Assembly (NCBI RefSeq): GCF_032854445.1
Contig: NC_088304.1
Location: 22,455,704-22,519,703, forward strand
Direction of reading: 5' to 3'
Length of the DNA: 64,000 nt
From: Liolophura sinensis
Lineage: Eukaryota > Mollusca > Polyplacophora > Chitonida > Chitonidae
Position numbers and translations under genes: made by a program
Shown: positions 49,101 through 57,987 of the stretch, in pieces
How positions within the stretch are numbered: position 1 is the stretch's first letter
Layout of the letters: each line of letters begins with the position of its first letter
Notes under the pieces: model-generated
Told to the model about the DNA's origin: nothing
What the model saw: only the letters and a program-made list of their open reading frames with translations
The model's database searches: none

Positions 49101-49847
49101 CTAGCCATGTGAAATGTTTTTCTTGCACTCAAAAAATGCGCAAATATGACTTCTTGAAAACGGACGAGGTAATGAGGTTTAAGATATCACTTCATGGAAA
49201 GTAAACACCATTAAAATTATTTTCTCTCTCGTATAATCACCTCTATAATCATCTAGATTTCAGCGGACCATCTGGTAGTTGAAGTTTCTTTTTTGTTGAA
49301 AAATGTTTTTTGTTGAGGGTTTTAGTAAAAGTGTAGGAGGTTGAGGGTCAAAAAATGTCGTCGATGGTTAAAAGAAAGCATAATGTCGAGAAGTTCGCAA
49401 AAACTATCGAGTGATGTAAAAGACAAAAGAAGTTTGAAAAATACTAGTGTTCTCATCAGGGGTATTACATTACAACTCGGCAATATGCCCACCAGACACA
49501 ATAAGGCGTAGAATTTAAATAAATTTAGCAAGGATGTCCTGAAATACTTTTAGAATCTATTCTAACAATAACCATTTATTGAGGACCATTCTGTCATCGG
49601 ATGTCATGTTTGTCTCTTCAATGCTTTCCATATGGAATAAATTGTTATATAGAATTACACAAAGAAGACCATATTCAGCAGCTTTTCTAATTTTCTTCTA
49701 TTCTTCTTTATTATGTATTATGCTATTTCATATAATATTATCTGTATATGTGCTTATATTTATGATATATACACGTGGTTTTTTTTGTTGGCTTTTTATT
49801 CAGGAACGTGCACTTCTGGATTGGTGGAAAAGTTATCGCCCCGTTAA
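31148..49847 (+). CDS. Secreted protein with two tandem prokineticin/AVIT-type domains
   Basis: Six exons join in frame to 195 aa: 31148-31186, 41394-41529, 42250-42363, 44311-44448, 45578-45694, 49804-49847 (stop TAA). A signal peptide (MRVVIFVLVAVCIVAVAVG) is split over exons 1 and 2. Domain 1 runs Cys23-Cys99 and domain 2 Cys104-Cys184. Each has ten cysteines in the order C-x5-C-x4-CC-x(14/17)-C-x9-C-x(14/15)-C-P-C-x5-C-x15-C. The C-x5-C-x4-CC, C-x9-C and CPC-x5-C spacings are those of prokineticins and the colipase/dickkopf-like fold. Characteristic pieces are NDCLKGECC, RGKRS, CEPLGNAG, SCPCVRGLEC, then ADCGPDECC, PRGKKKRS, MCPCKAGLTC. The N-terminal AVITGA of vertebrate prokineticins, needed for receptor activation there, is absent, so the ligand role is uncertain. 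Domain 1 is exons 2+3 and domain 2 is exons 4+5, with introns at matching places, so one module was duplicated. Exons 1, 4 and 6 are the least certain, but cysteine spacing and intron phase support each. The vertebrate function (chemokine-like signalling) and the invertebrate relative astakine (haematopoiesis) are context only. Confidence 0.82.
32139..32420 (+). mobile_element. tRNA-derived SINE, full length, young
   Basis: Near-consensus copy: gggtctccgtggctcagtcg, gttagcgcgctagcgcagc, full body and an (AAAT)n tail. In intron 1 of the double prokineticin-like gene. Confidence 0.88.
32665..37876 (+). repeat. 47-bp satellite, ~110 copies, with higher-order repeats
   Basis: Unit gactggagtggggacacgac, agagcgctgtggactgctaa, cttaata (47). 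Variants carry CAAGTGAGG or GAAGTGAGG, or gcatgatcgaaagagc. A marker (aaggaatgatagaaaaagc) at 33648 recurs at 34831, exactly 1183 bases later, and again at 36480. In the distal part a 199-base higher-order period is seen (actgaaggc at 37002 and 37201). Lies in the 10.2-kb intron 1 of the prokineticin-like gene. Exact copy number may be affected by assembly. Confidence 0.95.
37877..41393. other. Rest of intron 1 of the prokineticin-like gene
   Basis: No exon recognised. Contains the 30-bp array at 40733-40862 and a repeated segment: aacgccgaggtcactggggt near 39855 and aacatcaaggtcactggggt near 41009, both followed by ggaagtgatg. Confidence 0.5.
40733..40862 (+). repeat. 30-bp tandem repeat, 4-5 copies
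   Basis: Unit cacattcagaaataaggcac plus aacaaaccca, with small differences among copies. Confidence 0.85.
41630..42062 (+). repeat. ~18-20 bp tandem repeat split by a SINE
   Basis: Units such as tatggaacaaggaattatg on both sides of the reversed SINE at 41695-41943. In intron 2 of the prokineticin-like gene. Confidence 0.8.
41695..41943 (-). mobile_element. tRNA-derived SINE, reverse, inside a short tandem repeat
   Basis: Reverse-complement copy ending tgagccacggaggcccc. It splits a tandem run of ggaacaaggaattat-like units (41630-41694 and 41944-42062). In intron 2 of the prokineticin-like gene. Confidence 0.85.
42447..42735 (+). mobile_element. tRNA-derived SINE, diverged
   Basis: Head tctgtgcccgagtggtctat, then gacccaaggagcctctcacc, gtgagttcaagtcaagctg, acctgcggatggtcgtcgg and ctcccaccattaggctg, with an A/T-rich tail. 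Just downstream of exon 3 of the prokineticin-like gene. Confidence 0.75.
43867..44116 (+). mobile_element. tRNA-derived SINE, diverged subfamily
   Basis: ggtcctccatggcccagtga, tatactggcttcctctctgg, gcgaatggtggtgggg, ccaccagaattctggccacc, agttaaatattcttgagta. Its 3' two-thirds and flank recur at 48888-49139. Confidence 0.75.
45205..45300 (+). mobile_element. SINE fragment
   Basis: gtaacctgtggatggttgtg, gtttccttgcgccataattc, tggccgcc, then a short taaataaat tail. Small internal piece. Confidence 0.55.
45695..48650 (+). repeat. 78-bp tandem array derived from exon 5 end plus its splice donor, ~37 copies
   Basis: Exon 5 of the prokineticin-like gene ends ggctactcagacatgcccct, gggacccatgg, then GTAAGTGG. 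The array starts one period later (gactactcagacatgccc at 45742 against 45664) and repeats this exon tail, a donor-like atggGTAAGTG and ~40 bases of intron. Some copies have GTAAGCGG. The minus strand is open for 500 codons (46985-48487) as 26-aa repeats (e.g. CQSSQLTHKLTVGVKSKATY), which I regard as a by-product of a period divisible by three. Confidence 0.93.
48745..48887 (+). repeat. Direct repeat, left copy (~143 bp)
   Basis: gcaaatatgacttcttgaaa through catctggtagtt; matches 49140-49280 with few changes. The pair brackets the duplicated SINE segment 48888-49139. Confidence 0.85.
48888..49139 (+). mobile_element. Copy of the 43.9-44.2 kb SINE segment flanked by ~141-bp direct repeats
   Basis: Matches 43945-44197 closely, including non-SINE flank (tgcagtatgctgaatgaagg, then aatgaataattatgg and gaaatgtttttcttgcac). 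It is bracketed by direct repeats 48745-48887 and 49140-49280. In intron 5 of the prokineticin-like gene. Confidence 0.8.
49140..49280 (+). repeat. Direct repeat, right copy (~141 bp)
   Basis: Second copy of 48745-48887. Differs by a shortened T run and a changed stretch where the left copy has tgtcacgtgatctag. Confidence 0.85.
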
Positions 49848-50091
49848 ATCTTAGAGCTGATGAGCACAAGACTTCGAACGTCTTATTATTCCCTGGAAAA
49901 ATCTTCTAACAAATTACCATAACTTTATAGTTTCTTTACCAGGTATGAGGCGTAGCTTCAAAAGCCGCTCTGAGTTCTGAATACGATTCGTTTATAAAAT
50001 ACTACAGTGTTACACTCGTTGGCCAAAAGGCTCCATGTTCTTCAGCGCTAGTAGCTCTTCCTTCATAGGATAGGAAGTGTATTTCTTCGGC

Positions 50092-50097
50092 AATAAA
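50092..50097 (+). terminator. Candidate polyadenylation signal of the double prokineticin-like gene
   Basis: AATAAA embedded in an A run, 245 bases after the TAA at 49845-49847. It supports exon 6 as the terminal exon. The A run itself could also be a retroposed tail. Confidence 0.45.
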
Positions 50098-50224
50098 AAA
50101 AAATGATTAAATCTAAAACCCGATAGCAATATGGATTAACCCCTATAGTACGGAGCTGCCTACAGAGCCAAACTTAACTGGGCTGACTTCTTGTCAGTTA
50201 TCATGATCTCGTCAAGGTGATTTT

Positions 50225-50335
50225 TCACCCAGGCACTGCCCGGTTTCCTCCCACGATAATTCTGGACGCCGTCGTAGAAGTGAAATATTATTGAGTACGG
50301 CGTAAAACACCAATCAAATAAATAAATAAATTAAG
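50225..50335 (+). mobile_element. SINE 3' fragment
   Basis: Begins cacccaggcactgcccggtt and runs to gcgtaaaacaccaatcaaat. tRNA head and middle absent. Confidence 0.75.
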
Positions 50336-50494
50336 GTGATTTTGGATTTTAACTTGGCGGACTTGCCTTTTATGTGAAGCGTCGTCCTCGCCAATGTCGT
50401 TTGATCCGTGAAGACTAACGTCTTAAGTTCAAAACTTTATTGGGTATTTTGTCTTTTATTTGTGTAATGCGTCGTCCTCGCCGATGTGGTCAGG

Positions 50495-50700
50495 ATCGTG
50501 ACGACTGAGGTCTTATGTTCGAATCCAGGTCTCGCTGGTTTAACTGTATACTTCTTAACGTCAGGAGGGTTTGTCCGTTACCGCGGTACCGAAGTTTTGC
50601 TCGTGGTTTCATCCAGTTTGCTCTACAAGCCTGACAACTGTTGAATAAATAAAATATATATCACGGAAATTCTTTAGCACGGCGTTAAACATATAGTATG
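50495..50700 (+). mobile_element. Possible SINE of another type
   Basis: A B-box-like gttcgaatccagg (~50517) is followed by a body ending attctttagcacggcgttaaac, a variant of the molluscan SINE tail. Head not convincing. Confidence 0.4.
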
Positions 50701-50756
50701 ATATAAAATAAAGCACCATGTTCCAAAACGACCACGAATTTAATCGGTGGAGTAAA

Positions 50757-51170
50757 CTTACATATTCAAATGCAATTTGTATGATGATACAGAGATCCTA
50801 GTGAGGTTTCCATGATGGTAAAGAAATCTTGCCTCATTGCGATTTGCATGGCGATACAGAGTTCTTGTTCCAGTGCGATTACCATGACGATAAAGGACTT
50901 TTGCCCCAGTGCGATATGCATGATGGTAGAGAGCTGTTGTCGCTATATAATTTGGATGACGATGTAGAGCTCTTGTCCCGGTGTGATTTTCATGATTTTT
51001 TTGAGCTCTTTTCACAATATGATTTGCATGACAATATAGAGCTCCTGCCCTAATGCGATCTGCATGATGGCATTTAGCTCTTGTCCCAATTCTATGTGCA
51101 TGACGATACAGAACTCCTGTCCCAATTCAATGCGCATGTCGATACAGAACTCTTGTCCTATTGCAAGAAT
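50757..51170 (+). repeat. 36-bp degenerate tandem repeat, ~11 copies
   Basis: Unit gcgatttgcatgacgataca plus gagctcttgtcccagt. A period of three codons times four gives open frames on both strands (12-aa repeats). Confidence 0.88.
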
Positions 51171-51457
51171 AGGCCTAAAGCAACAACCAAATAAATACAT
51201 AAATAAATCCTATTGCGACTTACTTGACGGATGGTCCTAGTTCCAAGAAAAACCACCAATGACGTCCACCATTGTATGCATGAATAGAACACTATCGTGG
51301 TACCCAGTAAAGCTCCATTGATGAGTTTAAAAAATTTAGAACACACCTAGGCCGATCAGATTTCTCAATACGTTTATACGACATCTACTAACGTCGATGG
51401 CCACACAATGTGGGCAAACCCTGTTTGGTGAAACTCAGGGGGCCTGTATTTTACTAC

Positions 51458-51610
51458 TTTTTAAGCATTTTCATGGACAAAATAAACCCTGACTGGGGTA
51501 CACTAACAAGTGGGCGTATTTCACCGGTTACGCGTGACCATTTGGCAGCTATCACACTGTCGTCGCTGCTCTGGTTTTACTCTCTATGGTGTACGTCTTT
51601 AATTATTCCT
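51458..51610 (+). repeat. Dispersed repeat, copy A
   Basis: ttaagcattttcatggaca, tatttcaccggttacgcgtg, accatttggcagctatcacac, tgctctggttttactctcta. Repeated 340 bases downstream at 51797-51910 and again, weaker, at 61981-62110. Confidence 0.6.
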
Positions 51611-51796
51611 GCATAAACCACGATTCTGCTGGTGGACTAACGATCCCTTTGCATCGTTTTAATGTGATTGCATGTTAAATGTACTGACAATACAACATTT
51701 TGAGCAATTCTAGACCAGTGACGTCTAAAACACTGCAATTAACATCATTGCATATTTTTTTTTTACCTAATTCTGCTTAAGCCACGGTGCTGCTTT

Positions 51797-51910
51797 TTAA
51801 GTATTTTCTTGACAAGAGGCCGTATTCACCGGTTAAGTGTGACCATTTGTCAGCTGTCACACTTTCTGTCGCTGCTCTGGTTTTACTCTTTATGCTGTAC
51901 GTCTTTATTT
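51797..51910 (+). repeat. Dispersed repeat, copy B
   Basis: ttaagtattttcttgacaag, gtattcaccggttaagtgtg, accatttgtcagctgtcaca, ctgctctggttttactcttt. Same element and orientation as 51458-51610. Confidence 0.6.
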
Positions 51911-52255
51911 ATATTAAAGATAACGCTACATACGAAACGCCGACATCCAATGCCTGCATGCGTACAATCACGCGGTGAGGCACAGCTGTTTGCAGTTCTC
52001 GCTAATCACGAGATGGCCTAATGCAAGCATTATTGAATACCAAGCTGTGTCACCAGTTTTATTGATATTTCTGTGAATTCCCAAGCTTTCGGATCTTTAC
52101 TTTTCAGATTAAATATCTGATAGCTGGGTCAGAAAATAAAATTATTTGCTGAATGGGTGTCAATGGTAATCCTCAGTATTGTTAAAGGACACATGACACA
52201 CTGGATTTATATTTCTTAATATACGTAGTATATGATGTGGCCTAATTTATAAAAC

Positions 52256-52500
52256 TACAGCAAGGCGCCATGACCCAGAAGCCTCCCACCAATGCGGTCG
52301 CTATGAGTTCAAATTCAGTTCTTGCTGGCTTCCTCTCCGGCCGTGCGCGGCGGGAAGGTCTTCCAGCAACCTGGGGTTGTGTGTTTCCCCTGAACTCTGC
52401 CAGGTTTCCTACCATCGTAACGTTGGCCGCCGTCGTATAAGTGAAATATTCTGAGTAAAACACTAATAAAAAACAAATAAATAAGAAAATAAATAAAAGT
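52256..52500 (+). mobile_element. tRNA-derived SINE, head truncated
   Basis: cgccatgacccagaagcctc, tcgctatgagttcaaattc, cttcctctccggccgtgcg, and gtgaaatattctgagtaaaac with an A-rich tail. Lies just upstream of the TATATAAA at 52616. Confidence 0.78.
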
Positions 52501-52544
52501 ACAAAAATCTATTCGTCGAAACAGACATTCGTATACCAGCCGTC

Positions 52545-53071
52545 AACCAATAAGAACGTTTCGGGTCAGTCGCAGGGCCAATTCCCAAAACGACGTCTAG
52601 CACAAACTAAGAAAGTATATAAAGCACGAAAACGGGACGAAATCATACAAAAAGAAGTGGTCAACAGTTTTTAGTGTTGCAGGAAAGAAGCATAGGCGAC
52701 TGAGTGAGATCATTATGCAAATCGTGAACATGCTAGAATATAAGTTGTCGATAATAAAATATGTATTTCAGTTACGCTTTGATTACAACTGTTCACATAT
52801 CCAACCTGGCGGTATAATTCAACACGATGAATATACCTCCCCTGGCCCCTGGCTAAGCGAAATTAGACACAGTTATGGAGCAGAGCGCCAGAGACACTGG
52901 ACGCTTTCTCCATATTTACTTAGAAGTAAAGAGGACATGGCTCTATACCTCAGTTTTCTCGCCTTGCAGCTGGAAAAGACTCGCTCTGTCACAAGAGAAC
53001 ACAGTCTATGTGCACACAACATGATGACCTCTCATCGTCACATGACAAAAACATTGTTAAGCATGACGTAA
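52545..53071 (+). promoter_or_regulatory. Candidate core promoter (CCAAT + TATATAAA) with a 118-codon reading frame downstream
   Basis: CCAAT occurs near 52546 and again at 52579, followed by TATATAAA at 52616-52623. The spacing resembles a class II core promoter. A frame opens at the ATG of 52715 and runs to 53071 (118 aa); it matches no family I know. Its last ~40 codons run into SINE-type 3' sequence (gttaagcatgacgtaaaactccaagc), so the frame is probably not a full native gene. It could be a first exon, a non-coding RNA start or chance. Confidence 0.25.
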
Positions 53072-53084
53072 AACTCCAAGCCTA

Positions 53085-53173
53085 TATACATACATACGTA
53101 CGTACATACATACATACATACATACATACATACTTACATACTTACATACATACATACTTACATACTTACATAC

Positions 53174-53204
<31 letters not shown>

Positions 53205-53236
53205 CATACATACATACATACATACATACATACATG
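53085..53236 (+). repeat. (ACAT)n microsatellite
   Basis: Nearly pure ACAT/ATAC tetranucleotides with a few acatactt interruptions. It directly follows a SINE-type tail (53030-53080), so it probably grew from the SINE's simple-repeat end. Confidence 0.95.
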
Positions 53237-53582
53237 CATTGTGTGCGTGTGTGCGTTTGTTCGTTTGATTTTTGTTTTATTTTTATTCTTGTTTAATACC
53301 TCAAGAATAAAGAGGAAACCGGAGAGTCCAAGAGAAACCACCGACCTTTGGCAAGATGCTGACCAACTGTCCCACAAGTGATGTGCAGACATGCGCATCA
53401 TGTTGGTGGAAGACAAAGGGTTTTCAATGAACGGTTTAAAATCTGCACAAACAGTCACCAAGCTTCCACAAGCTACATGTATGAGGGTGGGAGAATGTAC
53501 CAATTTGTTTGGTTGATCATCAGCAAAGAAATGCTGATCAAACTTACCAGGATTTCTGACAGCTCCATATCAAGGAAATCAA

Positions 53583-53722
53583 GGCCCGGTTTTACAAATC
53601 GACATACGACATTTTTTAGAGTACATTTGTCGCACGATATTTTGTACGTCACTATTACCGCAACATTGTCCTATATGTGCGATTATCGTACATGTACGAC
53701 ATCTTTGTGAAACTGGGCTCTG
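53583..53722. mobile_element. MITE-like fold-back element (~140 bp)
   Basis: Ends GGCCCGGTTTTACAAA... and ...TTTGTGAAACTGGGCTC are imperfect inverted repeats. The interior is also partly self-complementary (acgacatttt, cgtacatgtacgac). GCCCGGTTTCACAAA-type termini are common in invertebrate fold-back elements. Target-site duplication not clear. Confidence 0.6.
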
Positions 53723-54075
53723 GGTCATAAAATAGTAAATGTATGGGACTGTATAGCAGAGCATGGTAGACATGCATAAGTGCTTGGTTATAGGCCATCT
53801 TTATCTGACAGGTCATTACTTTGATTGCCAATACCAATGAACACACATCGTCCCCTGCTGTGATGATTCAGATAGTGTGGACTACGTCACAACTTTATAT
53901 ATGACAGCATCCACACAGAAAGTGTGACGTATCGTAGAAACGATGACGCTCTGCACAGGTAGCACCAATTTGGATTAGTCATGTATTCATTTGTTTCGTT
54001 GAAGTTTTTGTGCTGTACAAAAGGATATTTCGCTCACATGGCTGTGATAAGGAGAAGACCTGGTATCGTAAGGCA

Positions 54076-54338
54076 TGGCCTCGGTTGTTCAGCGCGCTAG
54101 CGCAGCGTAATGACCCAGGAGCCTCTCACCAATGCGGTCGCTGTGAGTTCAAGTCCAGCTCATGCTGGCTTCCTCTCCGGCGATGTGTGGGAAGGTCTGC
54201 CAGCAACCTGTAGATGGTCGTTGGTTTCGCCCGGGCTCTGCCCGGTTTCCTCCCACCATAATGCTGGCTGCCGTCGTATAAGTGAAATATTCTTGAGTAC
54301 GGCGTAAAACACCAATTAAATAAATAAATAAATAAATT
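54076..54338 (+). mobile_element. tRNA-derived SINE, near full length
   Basis: ggcatggcctcggttgttca, gcgcgctagcgcagcg, full body, and tail caccaattaaataaataaat. Confidence 0.85.
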
Positions 54339-54814
54339 GCTTTAAGTTTTACTCCTTCTACATATATGGGTCTATAGTTATCGGCTTACATATCGTCACA
54401 TTATTCATTAAGTCATGATCACCCGGGAATAATACGCAATATCACAGAAACGTAAGAAAGAACAAATGAAGCCGAGCCTCTCAGATTGCCTTGCAGGATT
54501 AGCCAATCGGCGACTGATTATCTTTGGTAAGAGAAAGTACACAGTGTAGAGGGTTCCAGCAGTAACAAAAACTTCAGCTCTGTATAAATGTGGTCTGAGA
54601 TAATATTTCCGCCTTCTCCCAAGCCAGAAGAGGATGTTTTTATCAAAAAACACAGTATGTTTTCAAATTTCTGCATCCTCACACAAAACAAGCAGATCGA
54701 GATTGTTTTTGTGCCGGACCAGCTGAGTCACCTGAGATAAGTAACCTTAGATCAGAAGACGATCGGGTTTCAGGCCAGCCCGTCTATGCTCTATCAGATT
54801 CGATTGATGTAGAT

Positions 54815-55852
54815 ACACACATAGTAAAGCTGGAACAAATATGTGAGTCAATAATGCACTGTACATAGTGAAGCTGGAACAAGTATGTGAGTCAGTAATG
54901 CACTGTATATAGTAAAGCTGGAACAAGTATGTGAGTCAGTAATGCACTGTACATAGTAAAGCTGGAACAAGTATGTGAGTCAGTAATGCACTGTGCGTAG
55001 TAAAGCTGGAACAAGAATGTGAGTCAGTAATGCGCTGTACATAGCAAAGCTGGAAAAAAATATGTGAGTCAGTAATACACTGTGCGTAGTAAAGCTGGAA
55101 CAAGTATGTCAGTCAGTAATTCATAGTAAAGCTGGAACAAGTATGTGAGTTAGCAATGCACTGTGCGTAGTAAAGCTGGAACAAGAATGTGAGTTAGTAA
55201 TGCACTGTGCGTAGTAAAGCTGGAACAAGAATGTGAGTTAGTAATGCACTGTGCGTAGTAAAGCTGGAACAAGTATGTGAGTCAGTAATGCACTGTATAT
55301 AGTAAAACTAGAACAAGTATGTGAGTCAGTAACGGACTGTGCATAGTAAAGCTCGAAAAAGTATGTGAGTCAGTAATGCACTGTACATAGAAAAGCTGGA
55401 ACAAGTATGTGAGTCAGTAATGCACTGTACACAGAAAAGCTGGAACAAGTATGTGAGTTAGCAATGCACTGTGCGTAGTAAAGCTGGAACAAGAATGTGA
55501 GTTAGTAATGCACTGTGCGTAGTAAAGCTGGAACAAGAATGTGAGTTAGTAATGCACTGTGCGTAGTAAAGCTGGAACAAGTATGTGAGTCAGTAATGCA
55601 CTGTATATAGTAAAACTAGAACAAGTATGTGAGTCAGTAACGGACTGTGCATAGTAAAGCTCGAAAAAGTATGTGAGTCAGTAATGCACTGTACATAGAA
55701 AAGCTGGAACAAGTATGTGAGTCAGTAATGCACTGTACACAGAAAAGCTGGAACAAGTATGTGAGTTAGTAATGCACTGTACATAGTAGAGCTGGAAAAA
55801 GTATGTGAGTTAGTAATGCACTGTACATAGTAAAACTGGAACAAGTATGTCA
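54815..55852 (+). repeat. 44-bp tandem repeat, ~23 copies
   Basis: Unit agtaaagctggaacaagtat, gtgagtcagtaatgcactgt, acat. A block of several units (gttagcaatgcactgtgcgt onward) recurs at about 55147 and 55455, showing segmental expansion. Confidence 0.93.
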
Positions 55853-57629
55853 TAAACTGCTGAGAATTAGACTTAAATTAGAATTAAACTTTAGCAAAAG
55901 GCGTTTTGTATAAAAACGAAACGAGCCGGACATATCGGGTAGAAACTGTCTAACATTTTGAATTATTGCGTATTTAAGAGTGTTGCCATTTCCCTGAAAT
56001 AATGGCCAAGTAGCAACATTTTTAAAGAACATTTCTGAAATTTCTGTACCGCATTCGAGATATTGCATGCTTGCACTATTAGATTTGTTAAGGTTTTGAC
56101 AATATTTTCACCCGTGATGCTGAGAGACTCAAGGCATCTTCCAATCTGAATTTAATAAGACGGTTATTTCTTTTTTTATGGATCATCCACTTCATATTCT
56201 TACCACCTTGACTGTGCAGGCTCTACAATACCATGCAGAGGTACCTCCGTGGCCTATAGTGATTCCAGGAATGCTAGCATACTAATTTAGGTGCCTCTCA
56301 TCAAACGCTATCGCCGTGATTTCAAGACCAGTCGTGGATTCTCTGGGATTAGCTTTGATGACATATACAAAATGCACTTATGTTATGTCTGCGTAGGGGC
56401 CTCCGTGGCTCAGTCGGTTAGCGCGCTAGCGCAGCGTAATGACCCAGGAGCCTCTCACCAATGCGGTCGCTGTGAGTTCAAGTCCAGCTCATGCTGGCTT
56501 CCTCTCCGGCCGTAAGTGGGAAGGTCTGCCAGCAACCTGCGGATGGTCGTGGGTTTCCCCCGGGTTTCCCCGGATTTCCACCCACCATAATGCTGGCTGC
56601 CGTCGTATAAGTGAAATATTCTTGAGTACGGCGTAAAAAACACCAATCAAAAAATCAAATAAATATGTCTGCATAAATAAACCATACGATACCCCGTTGT
56701 TAGTTGCGGGCCGTGTGCAAATATACATGTTAAACAGAGATGACCTTTCAAACAACATCGAGTGTGTCACGCAACACACCGGTCGGTACTTTCGCTTTCC
56801 CGAGTAATATCATTTCATGCTGTTTATGTCTACAAATAAAATAATTTTTTATTATAAAGGAAAAAAAGAGTTTGTTTACTTGTTAGCTTTGCTTCCTGAT
56901 TTATATAAAGGTGAACTATCGGAACTTCCTTCAGTGATAAAAGTGTTATTTCGTACAGTTTATAGATATCTATATATTTTTTTGTATTTTACACCCAGAC
57001 GCCATGACGTTGAAAAAGAAACATTTGTTTCAAGACATTCCAATCTGAGCTCAGCGGTATGACGTCATATTACATGTACAGTAAACTTTTACATTTTAAT
57101 GTCACCCAAGAATAAGACACGACGTCATACATGCGAAACTTTGTCCTATCTAGGTCCACTGCTATGGCCAAAGCTTGCCGTTGATTGGTCTAAAATGCAT
57201 GACATCTGTGAAGGGAGTAAAACAGAATGGCAGCATTAAATATGTAGTTTTCGTAACATTTTCTTCGTTTGTTTGGGTAGAATAAACTTTAACACCTTAT
57301 TCTTGGTGTTTGTGGTGTAACCCGATACCGCTGAACCTTGTTTCGTACCTCGTTCAATCCCTCGAATGATGCGCATTAATGACATAAAAATTGCTTTAGC
57401 ACATTTCTCGCAGTCCTATAGTTCTTGGACTTTTGTAAAAAGTTTAAAATGTCATGCAGCTTTACAACACACCTATCCTATGTCAAGACCCCTCGACATC
57501 GCTGCAATAGTTAGGGATTCATGACTTTGAGTCACTCGGGACAACATCCTTCGCAAATATAACACGGCCACACTGCCTTGCGGTTTGGAGGGAACCGATG
57601 TCAGTACACATGTTTGTCAGACGGAGAGG
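55853..57629. other. Intergenic region with one young SINE
   Basis: AT-rich. Apart from the SINE at 56397-56665, no gene or tandem array seen. Confidence 0.5.
56397..56665 (+). mobile_element. tRNA-derived SINE, full length, young
   Basis: ggggcctccgtggctcagtc through to aaaaacaccaatcaaaaaat. Closest copy to the apparent consensus together with 32139-32420, apart from a small slip in the cccgggtttccccggattt stretch. Confidence 0.88.
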
Positions 57630-57637
57630 TATATAAG
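57630..57637 (+). promoter_or_regulatory. Candidate TATA box upstream of the signal-anchor gene
   Basis: TATATAAG in ggagaggTATATAAGtacgcc is close to the metazoan consensus, 350 bases before the ATG at 57988. A closer set of promoter-type sites lies at 57826-57890: CTTCCGG (ETS, reverse), CCAAT and CACGTGAC (E-box). Either could be the start region. Confidence 0.35.
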
Positions 57638-57987
57638 TACGCCTCGGCTATATTAGCACTAACATAACTTTTCAGTGTGCTAATAATAAATATTCTGTTT
57701 TCGACGAATCAAGTACACGCCAATCTGGGATACATGACGTCATTACTGTGTTAGGAAAATTTTGTCCCAAATATCTTGAAAGGAGATATAATTCCGGGAT
57801 TAGGCATCTCTGTCTATAATTTACAACTTCCGGTAGGAAAACAAGCCCAGCATCTGTTCATCCAATAGTTACCCGTCAGGAAACCACGTGACTAGTAAAT
57901 CACGAGACAGAAACGCGAAATGAAATGAGCTAGCAGGATATGGTCTGCCATTCCTGAGCTATACGGAGAAGAAAACAGATAAGGGCG

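Larger units (their letters stand above)
49848..52540. other. Intergenic region after the prokineticin-like gene
   Basis: 3' UTR to ~50110, SINE pieces, the 36-bp array and the repeat pair at 51458/51797. No exon recognised. Confidence 0.5.

Noticed and set aside
53008-53268. Tyr/Ile/His/Thr-rich reading frame
   Set aside because: Translation of the ACAT microsatellite.
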